A DNA stretch of 64,000 nucleotides, taken from positions 62,001 to 126,000 of the forward strand of contig JACJYV010000008.1 in NCBI GenBank assembly GCA_020635905.1, written 5' to 3'. The stretch comes from Bacteroidia bacterium. Its GTDB lineage: Bacteria > Bacteroidota > Bacteroidia > J057 > JADKCL01. A program made the position numbers and the translations under genes. The notes beneath the pieces are model-generated. The model saw nothing but the letters and a program-made list of their open reading frames with translations, was not told where the DNA came from and ran no database searches. Shown here in pieces: positions 34,994-43,530 of this stretch; within the stretch, counting starts at the first letter, position 1, and each line of letters opens with the position of its first letter.

Positions 34994-37042
34994 CTACCTG
35001 CGCAGACCTTTTATGTTTATTTCTCGTGCCCTTGCCTCAAGCTCTTTCAAACTCACGGCTTCCAGGGTCATACTTTCTTCTTTATCAACATCCATGCCAA
35101 CTAACTTCTCTCCCCAGTATGGCTGCCCGTCAAAGTAGCCCAGGGTCACCAGCATACCTTCGCTTCCCTGCGGGATGCTGTGGAAAGAGATCTGATTTGC
35201 GCCGCTTTCCTTGCCCGAAATCATGGTTGCCCGTGAATTGTACAGGAAGAAAGTGCGGGTGGCTTCCAGCGGAATTTTGTCCGGAATAACCGCCGTAAGC
35301 TGGGTCCGCTCGGGTGCAGTGGTCATCACCTGATCCAGATTGCACCAGCCCGTGGTTTTGAGGGAGAATCCGCAGGAACGGCGGCGCACCCACCAGCTGT
35401 CGGCAAAGTTGCCGGAAACCTGCTTGCTGTTTTCCGTCGAACCACGGTAGGAATTGAATTCCTGGGTGATTTGCTTGCGCAGGTGGTGCAGCCGCACCAC
35501 GCGGTCAGCTTCATTGGCGGCGATGCCCGCACGAACCAGGTCGTGATAGGCCTGCGGCAGGTCCAGGTTGATTCCGTAATCGTGGAAAGGATTGACCCGA
35601 CCCAGTTTTTGCTCAGCAAAAAAGTCAAAATCGCTGTTGTGACCCGTCCCCGTTTTGCCTTGCCAGTTGGAAAAATCCCCCCTCATTTTCTCTGCCACCA
35701 TGAAATCCACTTCCCAGAGGTTCTTGTCCAGATTGTCGAGGTAGATGTTGAGGATTTCAGCGTTATAGGCCATTTTGCCTGCTGAAACCAGCCTTTCCAC
35801 AAATTCACGGGTGGCGATAAACGTATTCTCGTATTTGGAAGAGGCCAGCTTTTTGACCGTACTGTTCCACTCACGGGCCAGGTTGTCGCGGGTTACAAAC
35901 TGCTTGTAATCAATCACATCCAGCGGCAGGGGGATCAGGGCGATGCCTTGCTTTCCACCTGCAGGAGTCCAGCTTACATTCCCCTGAGGATCAAATTCGC
36001 CAGCATACAACTGCATGCTTTCCTGACGCTGTCCGTTGCGGGAGAACTCCACATAGAGGTCCTTGCCCGGGGCCAGTTTGAGCGGGCTCGACCCGGCCGT
36101 GGCTTCGACCATGATCACCCCACCTGAAACCAGTTCCTTGTTTTTGTAATTCGTGGGCAGGTTGGAGAGAATATAGTCAGATTTGGTGTAAACCTCTTTC
36201 ACTTCCAGTTGCACATTGCCTTTCACCTCTTCCCCGTTCATTTTCACAAAAGCATAGGGAGGTACGTGAATCAAAGTGCCCTTACTGCCTACGAACAGGG
36301 TTCCGTCACCTGAAAAATAGGTCTTGGTTTCACTGGGCACCGTGGTCTGGGCAAATAATTCCAGAATGGGTGATGGCTGATCAACCGGCCCCGGCCCTGC
36401 GTCTGTAGAATGGGACCTGTAAGAAATTTTCATAGCAGACTCGTTGGGCTCGGAAGCAACGGTTGTAGCCAATTCTTTATTTGCTTCGCCTTTGGGAGGC
36501 TGGGCACCCAGCACCAAAGGATTCGTTTCCTGTTTTTCCCCTTCGGCCGTTACCTGCTGATCAGCTCCCTCTTCAGGATTCTCATCCTGATTCACAGGAT
36601 CCAGCAGCGCTATTTGCTCCTGATCCACGGTTGGGACATCTGATTCAATTCCCAGTTGCTCACTGGCAGGATTCGTCTCCTTGGGCTTGACCACCAGCAG
36701 GGTAACCGTAAGCGCAATCACTCCCACAGAGGCGAGAACCAGCGGCAGCTTGAGACTGCTGAGCCAGCCTGAGCCAGCCCCCGGTCCGGGTTGTGCCGCA
36801 GGCGGGGCCTCTGGCGCGGGCTGGGCCGCGGCAGGAGGTGCCTGGGGCGGAAAATCCGCCTTGAGGCGCGAAAGCATCTCTGCCTTGCGGGCTGCGGACA
36901 GACTGACCTCTGGTGGAGACTCAAACACCTTTTCAGCAGTCTGCTGAAGAAGGCTTTCTCCGGGCCCGCCCTGCCCGTCCTGCTTCAATAAATACTGCCG
37001 CAGGAGCTCTTCAATTGTATCGTTATGTAAATGTTCAGCCAT
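34994..37042 (-). CDS. Putative membrane-bound anti-sigma factor with large periplasmic domain
   Basis: 682 residues. The N-terminal cytoplasmic part (about 1-60) is helical, followed by a Pro/Ala-rich linker (about 65-90) and one transmembrane helix (about 98-118). The rest is periplasmic: a Thr/Glu-rich linker, then a beta domain with YFSGDGTLFVGSKGTLIHVP and AFVKMNGEEVKGNVQLEV, a layout often seen in large Bacteroidota envelope proteins, and a C-terminal domain with YFDGQPYWGEK. The gene overlaps the upstream ECF sigma gene by eight bases, the standard arrangement for sigma/anti-sigma pairs. No HxxxCxxC zinc motif is seen, so the anti-sigma role rests on context. Confidence 0.7.
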   Translation of the reverse strand: MAEHLHNDTIEELLRQYLLKQDGQGGPGESLLQQTAEKVFESPPEVSLSAARKAEMLSRLKADFPPQAPPAAAQPAPEAPPAAQPGPGAGSGWLSSLKLPLVLASVGVIALTVTLLVVKPKETNPASEQLGIESDVPTVDQEQIALLDPVNQDENPEEGADQQVTAEGEKQETNPLVLGAQPPKGEANKELATTVASEPNESAMKISYRSHSTDAGPGPVDQPSPILELFAQTTVPSETKTYFSGDGTLFVGSKGTLIHVPPYAFVKMNGEEVKGNVQLEVKEVYTKSDYILSNLPTNYKNKELVSGGVIMVEATAGSSPLKLAPGKDLYVEFSRNGQRQESMQLYAGEFDPQGNVSWTPAGGKQGIALIPLPLDVIDYKQFVTRDNLAREWNSTVKKLASSKYENTFIATREFVERLVSAGKMAYNAEILNIYLDNLDKNLWEVDFMVAEKMRGDFSNWQGKTGTGHNSDFDFFAEQKLGRVNPFHDYGINLDLPQAYHDLVRAGIAANEADRVVRLHHLRKQITQEFNSYRGSTENSKQVSGNFADSWWVRRRSCGFSLKTTGWCNLDQVMTTAPERTQLTAVIPDKIPLEATRTFFLYNSRATMISGKESGANQISFHSIPQGSEGMLVTLGYFDGQPYWGEKLVGMDVDKEESMTLEAVSLKELEARAREINIKGLRR

Positions 37043-37688
37043 TCACTTCTTGTTTAATATCCTGCACCCTTTCGTGCATCCTTTTTTCCACGAGCTTCAT
37101 AATCCTCGAATAATAGACCTTGAGCTGGTTGGCGGGGCGGTCCACAAAGTCCGCAATCTCCGTGTAGGGACGGTTTTGGGCTCTTTGCAGCACCAAAATC
37201 CGTTGCCAGGGCTCAAGTTCGTCCAACACCTCCTCCAAAACCGTCATCAATGGATTTTCCACTGCGCTTTCTTCCTGGTAGCTATCCATGGAAATCTCCG
37301 TGATTCTGGATTGCACCTGCCGTTCAGTGGCCAATCCTCCTTCACCCCTTGACAAATCAAAACGGGATTCATCGTAATTGGCAAAGGAAAGGTGCTCAGA
37401 AATCCGTTGGGAATCGCGGTAAAGCCTGCGCAGAAAATTGCAGAAGACGGTAAAGATAAAGCTGCCAAACTTTTTCTCACTTTCAAATTCGTACCCTCCG
37501 ATTTTTTCCAGGACTTTGTACAGGGTTTGATAAACCATTTCCCAGCAGTCATCTTCCGAAAGGTTCCAGGATTTGAGGCCGTAGCTGTACAGCCGGGAAC
37601 CGTATCGCTCATAGAGCAATTCGATGCCGCCTTCCTGGTTGTTGCGGAGGAGATCGTAGGTGGTTTCGTTGTACATCCCTTTGTTCAT
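37035..37688 (-). CDS. ECF-type RNA polymerase sigma factor
   Basis: 217 residues. Region 2 is visible as GIELLYERYGSRLYSYGLK ... DCWEMVYQTLYKVLEKI ... KKFGSFIFTVFCNFLRRLYRD, and region 4 as LDELEPWQRILVLQRAQNRPYTEIADFVDRPANQLKVYYSRIMKLVEKRM, a helix-turn-helix. The linker between them is somewhat long and acidic. It is co-transcribed, by overlap, with the membrane protein gene that probably holds it inactive. The regulon cannot be read from the sequence. Confidence 0.88.
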   Translation of the reverse strand: MNKGMYNETTYDLLRNNQEGGIELLYERYGSRLYSYGLKSWNLSEDDCWEMVYQTLYKVLEKIGGYEFESEKKFGSFIFTVFCNFLRRLYRDSQRISEHLSFANYDESRFDLSRGEGGLATERQVQSRITEISMDSYQEESAVENPLMTVLEEVLDELEPWQRILVLQRAQNRPYTEIADFVDRPANQLKVYYSRIMKLVEKRMHERVQDIKQEVNG

Positions 37689-38053
37689 CCGGAGCGTGTT
37701 GTGCTTTGTTCAGGTTCTAACCCAAACAGGTAACAGCACAAGGTGAAAAATATCAAAAATATTTTAAATGGCTGGTAAATTAATTCACCCCACTAACAAT
37801 TTCACCCAATTCAAGCTCAATCATTAACAGGTTTGTAATTAATATCGAAATTTCATTCGCATTTATTGGAAGTTGGTAAAAATATTTTTTTCTGAAATAA
37901 TTTTTCCCTCAGGACCAAAGTTGTAAAATCATCAGGGGAGGGCACAGGAATTATCCAAAATATGCAGGGGAATCAGGGAGAATTTCAACCCGGTTGAATT
38001 TATTTTTACCTTTGGGCTTCGCCGGAACGAGCCGGCCTTTTAACATGCTTTAA
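37689..38053. other. Divergent intergenic region between sigma factor gene and slyD
   Basis: AT-rich spacer without coding signs. A TACCTTTG box (TAnnTTTG) at 38007-38014 lies about 40 bases before slyD on the plus strand and is its likely -7 element. On the minus strand TTACCTGTTTG near 37725 is an imperfect candidate for the sigma gene. Confidence 0.45.
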
Positions 38054-38563
38054 ATGGTAGTTATTAACAACAAAGTTGTTTCCCTGCATTACAAACTCCA
38101 GGACGACAATGAAAATGGCGAGGTCATGGACCAAAGCCGTCCCGAGCATCCGCTGGTATTTCTGGTGGGCGCTGGTGGCCTCCTTCCTCATTTCGAACAA
38201 AATCTGATCGGCCTGAAGGTGGGCGATAAATTTGCCTTCCGTCTGAGCGCCGAAAATGGCTACGGCACTTCCAATCCCGAAAATGTGGTGGATCTGGACA
38301 TTGCCATTTTCCAGGACCCCGCCGGCAACCTGGCTCCCCAGGTTCAGGTAGGCAACCGCCTCACCCTGCAGACCCAATCCGGACATCCCATGCAGGGCAT
38401 GGTCAAATCCATCAACGACGATACCGTAACCATGGATTTCAATCATCCCATGGCCGATAAAAACCTGTATTTCACGGGCTCCATCACCCACATCCGCGAA
38501 GCCAGCCCCGAAGAACTCTCCCACGGCCACGTCCATGGCCCGGGTGGACACCACCATCATTGA
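38054..38563 (+). CDS. slyD: SlyD-like FKBP-type peptidyl-prolyl isomerase
   Basis: 169 residues: the FKBP core VVSLHYKLQDDNENGEVMD, LVFLVGAGGLLPHFEQNLIGLKVGDK and AENGYG with an inserted flap of the SlyD kind, then a C-terminal His-rich tail (HGHVHGPGGHHHH). SlyD proteins are cytoplasmic foldases and nickel/zinc-binding metallochaperones. The metal-binding tail is short but clear. The gene is followed by a strong hairpin terminator. Confidence 0.92.
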   Translation: MVVINNKVVSLHYKLQDDNENGEVMDQSRPEHPLVFLVGAGGLLPHFEQNLIGLKVGDKFAFRLSAENGYGTSNPENVVDLDIAIFQDPAGNLAPQVQVGNRLTLQTQSGHPMQGMVKSINDDTVTMDFNHPMADKNLYFTGSITHIREASPEELSHGHVHGPGGHHHH

Positions 38564-38640
38564 GTCGTTAGTCCTTAGTCTTGAGATGTGAGTCGTGAGA
38601 TGTTAGATTTTAGAGGTTGAGGATCAGCGTTCAGGAAAGC

Positions 38641-38678
38641 AAAACAGGCCGGAATTGTTTCCGGCCTGTTTTGTTTTT
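38641..38678. terminator. Bidirectional rho-independent terminator
   Basis: Perfect 12-base arms AAAACAGGCCGG/CCGGCCTGTTTT around an 8-base loop, followed by TTGTTTTT on the plus strand and preceded by an A run for the minus strand. It lies between slyD and the convergent subtilase gene and can end both. Confidence 0.85.
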
Positions 38679-38779
38679 GGATTATTTTCAATTGAATTAA
38701 GGTCCCTCCACATCTCCCAATTTCATTCCCCCCAACCTTCCCTCAACTATCTAACATCTGAAATCTAATAATCTAAAAT

Positions 38780-40333
38780 CTAATAAACAACGCTCCCCTT
38801 CCGCTCCATCACTCTCAGAATCGCCTTTTCAGGCGAAACCGTATTCCCCACTTTTTTGGCGTCCTTCCCGGCCTCCCCGGTCTCACGCAGGATTTGCCAG
38901 GCTTCCTTGGGGGTCAGTTGGGGATCAATGGCCCGCATGATGCCCAGCACCCCGGCCACCACGGGGGTGGCCATGGAAGTACCCGATTTGGGAGCATACT
39001 GGCTACCCGGCACACAGGAAAGAATATCCACTCCCGGAGCCGCAATGGGCATTTCCAGGCTGGTATTGGTATTGGAGAATCCCGCTTTGGAACCTGAATG
39101 GTCCGTGGCACTGACCACAATCACCCCCGGCACATTGGCCGGAGCATAATATTTGGCATCAGCGTTGCTGTTGCCTGCGGCCACCACCACGATGCAACCC
39201 AGACTCAGGGCATACTCCACTGCATCCACCTCAGCTTTGGGGGCTTTGCGGTGAGGTCCGCCCAGGGACATGGAGATCACATCCGCACCGCCTTCGGCGG
39301 CGTCTATGATGGCCTGAGCCACGGTTTCAATCGTGCCAAAACCATCCTTGCCCAGGGCATGATAGCCCGAAATCTCAATGAATTCATTATTCCAGTTGAG
39401 GGAGGCAATCCCGGTTTTGTTATTGGTGGCGGCGCCAGCGATGCCGGCACAGTGGGTTCCATGCCCGTGCGGATCAGAATTGCCCGGAGAATTCACAAAA
39501 ATATCTTTCAAATCCTCGTGATCTGAATCCACCCCTGTATCCACAATAGCCACCCGGGCCTTTTTGTGGTGACCGCGGTTTTTCAGCAGTTCATGCACCT
39601 CATTCAGCCTGCCCTGAGGCAACCACCATTGTTCAGAAACCCGCGGATCATTGGCCAGATAGCCATTCGCATTGCCTTGCTCCACATGTCCGGTTACAGG
39701 CCGAAAAAGTTCCACCTGATAGTTCAGACCCACAAAATCCACATTTTCCTTATCATCAGAAACTTCATCCATGAAATCCTCCACATCACCCTTGCGAATC
39801 GTAATCAGGTAATACTGAGCCAGATCCTCATCTTCGCTCAAATCCACTTCAGGAAAGGCGTCCTCATACAGGGCATCATATTTTTCCAGGATTGTTTTCA
39901 GTTCTGAGATCTGATCGTCTGGCCCCAGTTCCAGCAACACCTGGTTGGTTTCAGCCTTGCAAAAGCCATTCTGCAAGCCGTTCCACATAAACCCAATGAA
40001 ATGCAGGGACAGCCAGATGATCCCGCCCGAAACCAGAGTAACCATCCCCAGACCAAAAAATACCTTGGGATGCACCCGGTTATAGGCCAGATAGGTGGAT
40101 CCCAGAATCATGGCAATACCAAAATCCAGCAGCAAAATAGCTACCCGGTCCATGAAAGTGGAATCACCAAAGAAGAGGTGAAAAAGGATGGCCGAGGCAA
40201 ACAGGATCACCGCGCCCAGACCATTGATATTTTTTCCGCTCTCTTTGCGAACCAGATTTCGTCCGATCACAAACATGGCTGCGGTGGCGAGTGCAGGTCC
40301 GAGAACGTGAATGGCTTTAATTTCAAAATCCAT
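38780..40333 (-). CDS. Membrane-anchored subtilisin-like serine protease (S8)
   Basis: 517 residues. Four transmembrane helices fill residues 8-113, an unusual anchor for a subtilase. A linker of about 110 residues (acidic, LSEDEDLAQYYLI ... VEDFMDEV) may be an inhibitor-like propeptide. The catalytic domain has Asp265 (VAIVDTGVDSDH), His291 (HGHGTHCAG), oxyanion Asn388 (AAGNSN) and Ser453 (GTSMATPVV), all intact. A stalk on the membrane suggests a regulated or local proteolysis role. It is the third gene of a minus-strand run with a 71-residue protein and a small membrane protein. Confidence 0.92.
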   Translation of the reverse strand: MDFEIKAIHVLGPALATAAMFVIGRNLVRKESGKNINGLGAVILFASAILFHLFFGDSTFMDRVAILLLDFGIAMILGSTYLAYNRVHPKVFFGLGMVTLVSGGIIWLSLHFIGFMWNGLQNGFCKAETNQVLLELGPDDQISELKTILEKYDALYEDAFPEVDLSEDEDLAQYYLITIRKGDVEDFMDEVSDDKENVDFVGLNYQVELFRPVTGHVEQGNANGYLANDPRVSEQWWLPQGRLNEVHELLKNRGHHKKARVAIVDTGVDSDHEDLKDIFVNSPGNSDPHGHGTHCAGIAGAATNNKTGIASLNWNNEFIEISGYHALGKDGFGTIETVAQAIIDAAEGGADVISMSLGGPHRKAPKAEVDAVEYALSLGCIVVVAAGNSNADAKYYAPANVPGVIVVSATDHSGSKAGFSNTNTSLEMPIAAPGVDILSCVPGSQYAPKSGTSMATPVVAGVLGIMRAIDPQLTPKEAWQILRETGEAGKDAKKVGNTVSPEKAILRVMERKGSVVY

Positions 40334-40369
40334 AACTGGAGGTTATTAGTTGGTTGCGGGTAAAATGAG

Positions 40370-40585
40370 TTATTCAGTATTGATATTGGAAAGCTTAACG
40401 GTTTTGCCCCACATAAAAATTGTGAATGCATTTACATTTTGGGCCTCTGCCTTGATGCGCAATCCTTCCTTTTGGAATTGGGCGGGCAGGGATGGCACCG
40501 GAAGCAGGTCGCGCCCGTCGTCGGTTTTGATTCCCCAAAATCCACCTTCCATAGGCAAATGAACAACTTTTCCGCTAATTTTCAT
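40370..40585 (-). CDS. Small OB-like protein of unknown function
   Basis: 71 residues. The pattern MKISGKVVHLPMEGGFWGI.TDDGRDLLP ... GLRIKAEAQ ... TIFMWGKTVKLSNI is familiar from small stand-alone beta-barrel (OB-like) proteins in Bacteroidota and archaea, in which GGF(W/Y)GI.(G/T)DDG and MWG are conserved. No function is known to me. Short spacings of 36 and 50 bases to the subtilase and to the upstream membrane protein gene suggest co-transcription. Confidence 0.75.
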   Translation of the reverse strand: MKISGKVVHLPMEGGFWGIKTDDGRDLLPVPSLPAQFQKEGLRIKAEAQNVNAFTIFMWGKTVKLSNINTE

Positions 40586-40635
40586 ACGTAATTAACTTCA
40601 TAACTAAGTGAGTACGCAGGAAAATAAGAAAGGTT

Positions 40636-41187
40636 TCAGGAAATCCCCGAGCCCTTGATCCGTTCTATTTCAGCCTTGGAAATCTTGCGGTAGGAGATAA
40701 AAAATGCGATGGCCAGAGCCGCAACCAGAGTCAGAATATTATGAAAGCCAAAACCTTCCACCACTGCTTCCGGAAAATCACTGACGCCCATCTGTCCAAA
40801 TACTTCAATGAAACTCATCTTGTATTCAAGCGCGCACGCCCGGATGATAGCCATATAATTGCCAAAAGCCGATCCCGCCAGGGCAAACCCTGCCCCAATC
40901 CACCCAAATTTCATTTCAATTCCCTGGCCAAAGCGTCTTACCACCCAACCCACCAAAAGGGCGACAGGAAGTGGCATCCAAAAAGCCTGCAGCCCGGAAT
41001 ACCAGGTCACCAGCAGCCACCCAAAGGCCCCCAGCAATGCACTGATCCCGGCCAGAAACATGGCCAGTTCTTTGTTTTGATCCTCAAGCAGGCCCTCGAT
41101 ATAGGTTTTTAACCTGATCTCGTTCAGTTCTTCTGCAGTAGGAGTTCCCGGAAGCGGTTCGAATTCAATGCTATAATCGATTTTCAT
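40636..41187 (-). CDS. Small polytopic membrane protein of unknown function
   Basis: 183 residues with four hydrophobic segments (about 43-60, 66-86, 93-113 and 147-168) behind an acidic N-terminal tail that contains PLPGTPTAEELNEIRLKTYIEGLLEDQNKE. A conserved-looking C-terminal stretch KISKAEIERIKGSG follows. No family recognised. It is the first gene of the run leading to the subtilase gene, whose own N-terminus has four helices, so the two could meet in the membrane. Confidence 0.72.
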   Translation of the reverse strand: MKIDYSIEFEPLPGTPTAEELNEIRLKTYIEGLLEDQNKELAMFLAGISALLGAFGWLLVTWYSGLQAFWMPLPVALLVGWVVRRFGQGIEMKFGWIGAGFALAGSAFGNYMAIIRACALEYKMSFIEVFGQMGVSDFPEAVVEGFGFHNILTLVAALAIAFFISYRKISKAEIERIKGSGIS

Positions 41188-41261
41188 CTTGTACTAATTA
41201 AGGAATAAATCTTTACTCCACAAAGATGAAGTCTGGGAGAAGTTAAATCCACCCTTAGTTT

Positions 41262-41298
41262 ATGAGTGGTACCCCTGGAGCCATGAGTGGTACCCCTG
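41262..41298. repeat. Short direct repeat of 16 bases
   Basis: The sequence atgagtggtacccctg occurs at 41262-41277 and again at 41283-41298. It lies between the acyltransferase gene's 3' end and the start side of the small membrane protein gene. Confidence 0.6.
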
Positions 41299-41315
41299 AG
41301 TTTATAAGCGGTCAT

Positions 41316-42068
41316 TCAGGAGGGATACTTTTCCTGAAAATCCAGCATCTCCCGCATGCTGGCAAGCTCGTTTCTCACCCACTCCTGTACCTGCTTCCGC
41401 AACTCCTCCGGATCGTCCCCCTCCATCACCGGACCAAAATGAATGCGGCACGGAGTTTTCTTTTTACCAAAGCAACTGAAAAAATGGGGAATGAAAGTAT
41501 CAGAGCCAATCCAGGCATCGGGGGCGTATTTGAATTCAATGGCCACCGGGGCCACTTTCAACTTCTCCGAAGCCAGGGTGTAAAATATTCCGGGACGAAA
41601 ATGGTTCATTTTGGGAGCCTGTACCGTGGTCCCTTCCGGGTGAACCACCACATTCTTGCCCTCTTTGAGTGCCGCGGCCACGTTGGACCGCATATTCTGG
41701 CGGCTGGTTCGTTCCTCCCGCCAGATCCACATCGTATCTGCATAAGTGGCCGCATAACCAATCAAAGGCCATTTGGATACCTCTGCCTTGGCCAGATACA
41801 CCCCGGGAACGTACAGGTTCACGGGAACAATATCGATATAGGAGCGGTGATTGGGAGCCAGCAAAACACCCTGGGGAGGCACTTCGCCACTCATTCCCAC
41901 CTCAATACCCAACAGCCGGGCCATGATCCGGGCCCAGTTTTTCTTGGCCTGAGACCTTCTTTCAAAAGAACGTCCCCGGGTATTTTCCTGAATGATCAGC
42001 TTGATCAATAGAAAAAGGGTGATGTTCGCAAACATGAAAAGGCGGTACGTTGCCCTGATTATTTTCAT
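41316..42068 (-). CDS. 1-acyl-sn-glycerol-3-phosphate acyltransferase (PlsC family)
   Basis: 250 residues. An N-terminal hydrophobic helix is followed by the acyltransferase blocks: NHRSYID (His74, Asp79: HX4D) and VVHPEGTTV (about 141-149). The enzyme would transfer an acyl chain to lysophosphatidic acid or a related lipid at the inner face of the cytoplasmic membrane. The gene lies between two membrane-protein genes on the same strand; it may also belong to an ornithine-lipid-type acyltransferase subgroup, which cannot be excluded. Confidence 0.9.
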   Translation of the reverse strand: MKIIRATYRLFMFANITLFLLIKLIIQENTRGRSFERRSQAKKNWARIMARLLGIEVGMSGEVPPQGVLLAPNHRSYIDIVPVNLYVPGVYLAKAEVSKWPLIGYAATYADTMWIWREERTSRQNMRSNVAAALKEGKNVVVHPEGTTVQAPKMNHFRPGIFYTLASEKLKVAPVAIEFKYAPDAWIGSDTFIPHFFSCFGKKKTPCRIHFGPVMEGDDPEELRKQVQEWVRNELASMREMLDFQEKYPS

Positions 42069-42135
42069 AAGAAACCTGTTCAGGAATTATCTGCAAAGAT
42101 TCTAACAAATACGTTCATAGACAAATCTGAACCAT

Positions 42136-43305
42136 TCAGGAGGAGCCCGCCTTACTGGCCAGGGCTTCAATATCTGCCATCTGAATGGGCTTTCCGTTCC
42201 GGAAAACCTTCATCAGGTGCCTGATCGGCTGGATGCTGCCATCAAGACCGCAAATCTGACTGGCTTCCAGCCACAGTTTCTTCTCCATTCTGGCCAGCTT
42301 TCCGTCGATGACCATCGCAATACCCAGGATTTTGATCACCAGAATCTGTTCAGGGGGATCCAGTCCGCGGATCGTTTCCAGAAAAAGGCGGGAATTATCA
42401 ATCTCTGCATCGTCGGTACCCACCATTTCCCGCACCCGCCTGATCAGTTGGTGGAGGTTGGGATGGAGGTCTGAAGTACGCACAATGGAACTTCCCACTG
42501 CCCTCCTGAGGGCCAGGCGACATTTCGGCGAAAGAGAATCCACCTTGCCCCCCAGCACCATACCTACCATTTCCTTAACTGCAGAGGGCCCCATGGCCCT
42601 GATCCGGGCCTCCCTGACCACCCACCAACACACCACCCCGTTCCAGACCGCGGTGACCGGCACCGCAATAAATTCCATGTAGGCCCGGGCCATAACCCTG
42701 CCCAGCACCCTGCGGGCCAAAGCCTTCAGCAGAAAATTGGTCACCGTGACCTTTCCCTTATAAATCAGGGTGGTCATCAGCAGCATCATGCCCGATGTCT
42801 CCTTGCGGGGATTGATAAAACGGTCCCGGTCCGAAGGATTGGGCATTTCCAGCGCGGCCCGCACCAAAGCGTTCAAAACCGCGGTTTCCTCCTCCCCTTG
42901 CGGGATCAGGTCAAGACCTGCCGCCACCGACATACGGTGAACGCTTCTCAGCGCATCCCAGTACAAAAACCCGATCTCAAAAACTGTGGCAATGCCGGTC
43001 ACGCCGCCCACAATAACCCAATACTCCACCGTTTTGACCATATCATCCCCGTTTTCCAGCAGGTCCCAGGCATAAAAACTGGCTCCACCCGAGACAATTG
43101 CAGAAAGCGCCCCTGCCAGACAGGCCCGGAAAACCGCCCCCCGTTCAATGCGACGCAGGTCACGCCGCTCCCGTTCATTCAGGAAATGGATATCATCGTC
43201 CGGCTCAACTTCACCCACCTGGTGGGAGAGTTTGCGGAAATAATCAGTTCCCCATTTCTCAAGCAAATGGGGACCCGGGGCCTTTTTTTTGACTTTCTCA
43301 GCCAT
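42136..43305 (-). CDS. Membrane protein with C-terminal TerB-like domain
   Basis: 389 residues. A basic N-terminus leads to two transmembrane helices (about 62-84 and 92-116) joined by a short loop, then a long cytoplasmic part. The middle region (GVVCWWVVREARIRAMGP) may hold an amphipathic or re-entrant segment. The last ~120 residues (SIVRTSDLHPNLHQLIRRVREM ... EQILVIKILGIAMVIDGKLARMEKKLW ...) look like a TerB-type helical bundle with its 'I.DG.L...E' metal-binding pattern. I do not recognise the full-length family. Alone on the minus strand, 67 bases from the plsC-type gene. Confidence 0.75.
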   Translation of the reverse strand: MAEKVKKKAPGPHLLEKWGTDYFRKLSHQVGEVEPDDDIHFLNERERRDLRRIERGAVFRACLAGALSAIVSGGASFYAWDLLENGDDMVKTVEYWVIVGGVTGIATVFEIGFLYWDALRSVHRMSVAAGLDLIPQGEEETAVLNALVRAALEMPNPSDRDRFINPRKETSGMMLLMTTLIYKGKVTVTNFLLKALARRVLGRVMARAYMEFIAVPVTAVWNGVVCWWVVREARIRAMGPSAVKEMVGMVLGGKVDSLSPKCRLALRRAVGSSIVRTSDLHPNLHQLIRRVREMVGTDDAEIDNSRLFLETIRGLDPPEQILVIKILGIAMVIDGKLARMEKKLWLEASQICGLDGSIQPIRHLMKVFRNGKPIQMADIEALASKAGSS

Positions 43306-43530
43306 GGTTCAGGCCGGCGGACAGGACAATTTCAGGGGATTAAGGACTGGTGTTCAACTCTTTTTTCGGTTTGTCCGCCGAATCACAAAGTGATTTTAAG
43401 TATTTTTTGGCACAAACAGAAACAGGTCACAATTTTTTAACGGTTTACGGTTTACAGTTCAGTCTCCTGCCATCCCGGGCCAAAGGTCTGGGATGAGGCA
43501 GCTCGTAGCTCGTAGCCAGAAGCTCGAAGC

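Noticed and set aside
37035..37688. Sigma factor as a classical FecI-FecR iron system
   Set aside because: The partner membrane protein has no FecR motif and no TonB receptor gene is nearby; only a general ECF/anti-sigma reading is justified.
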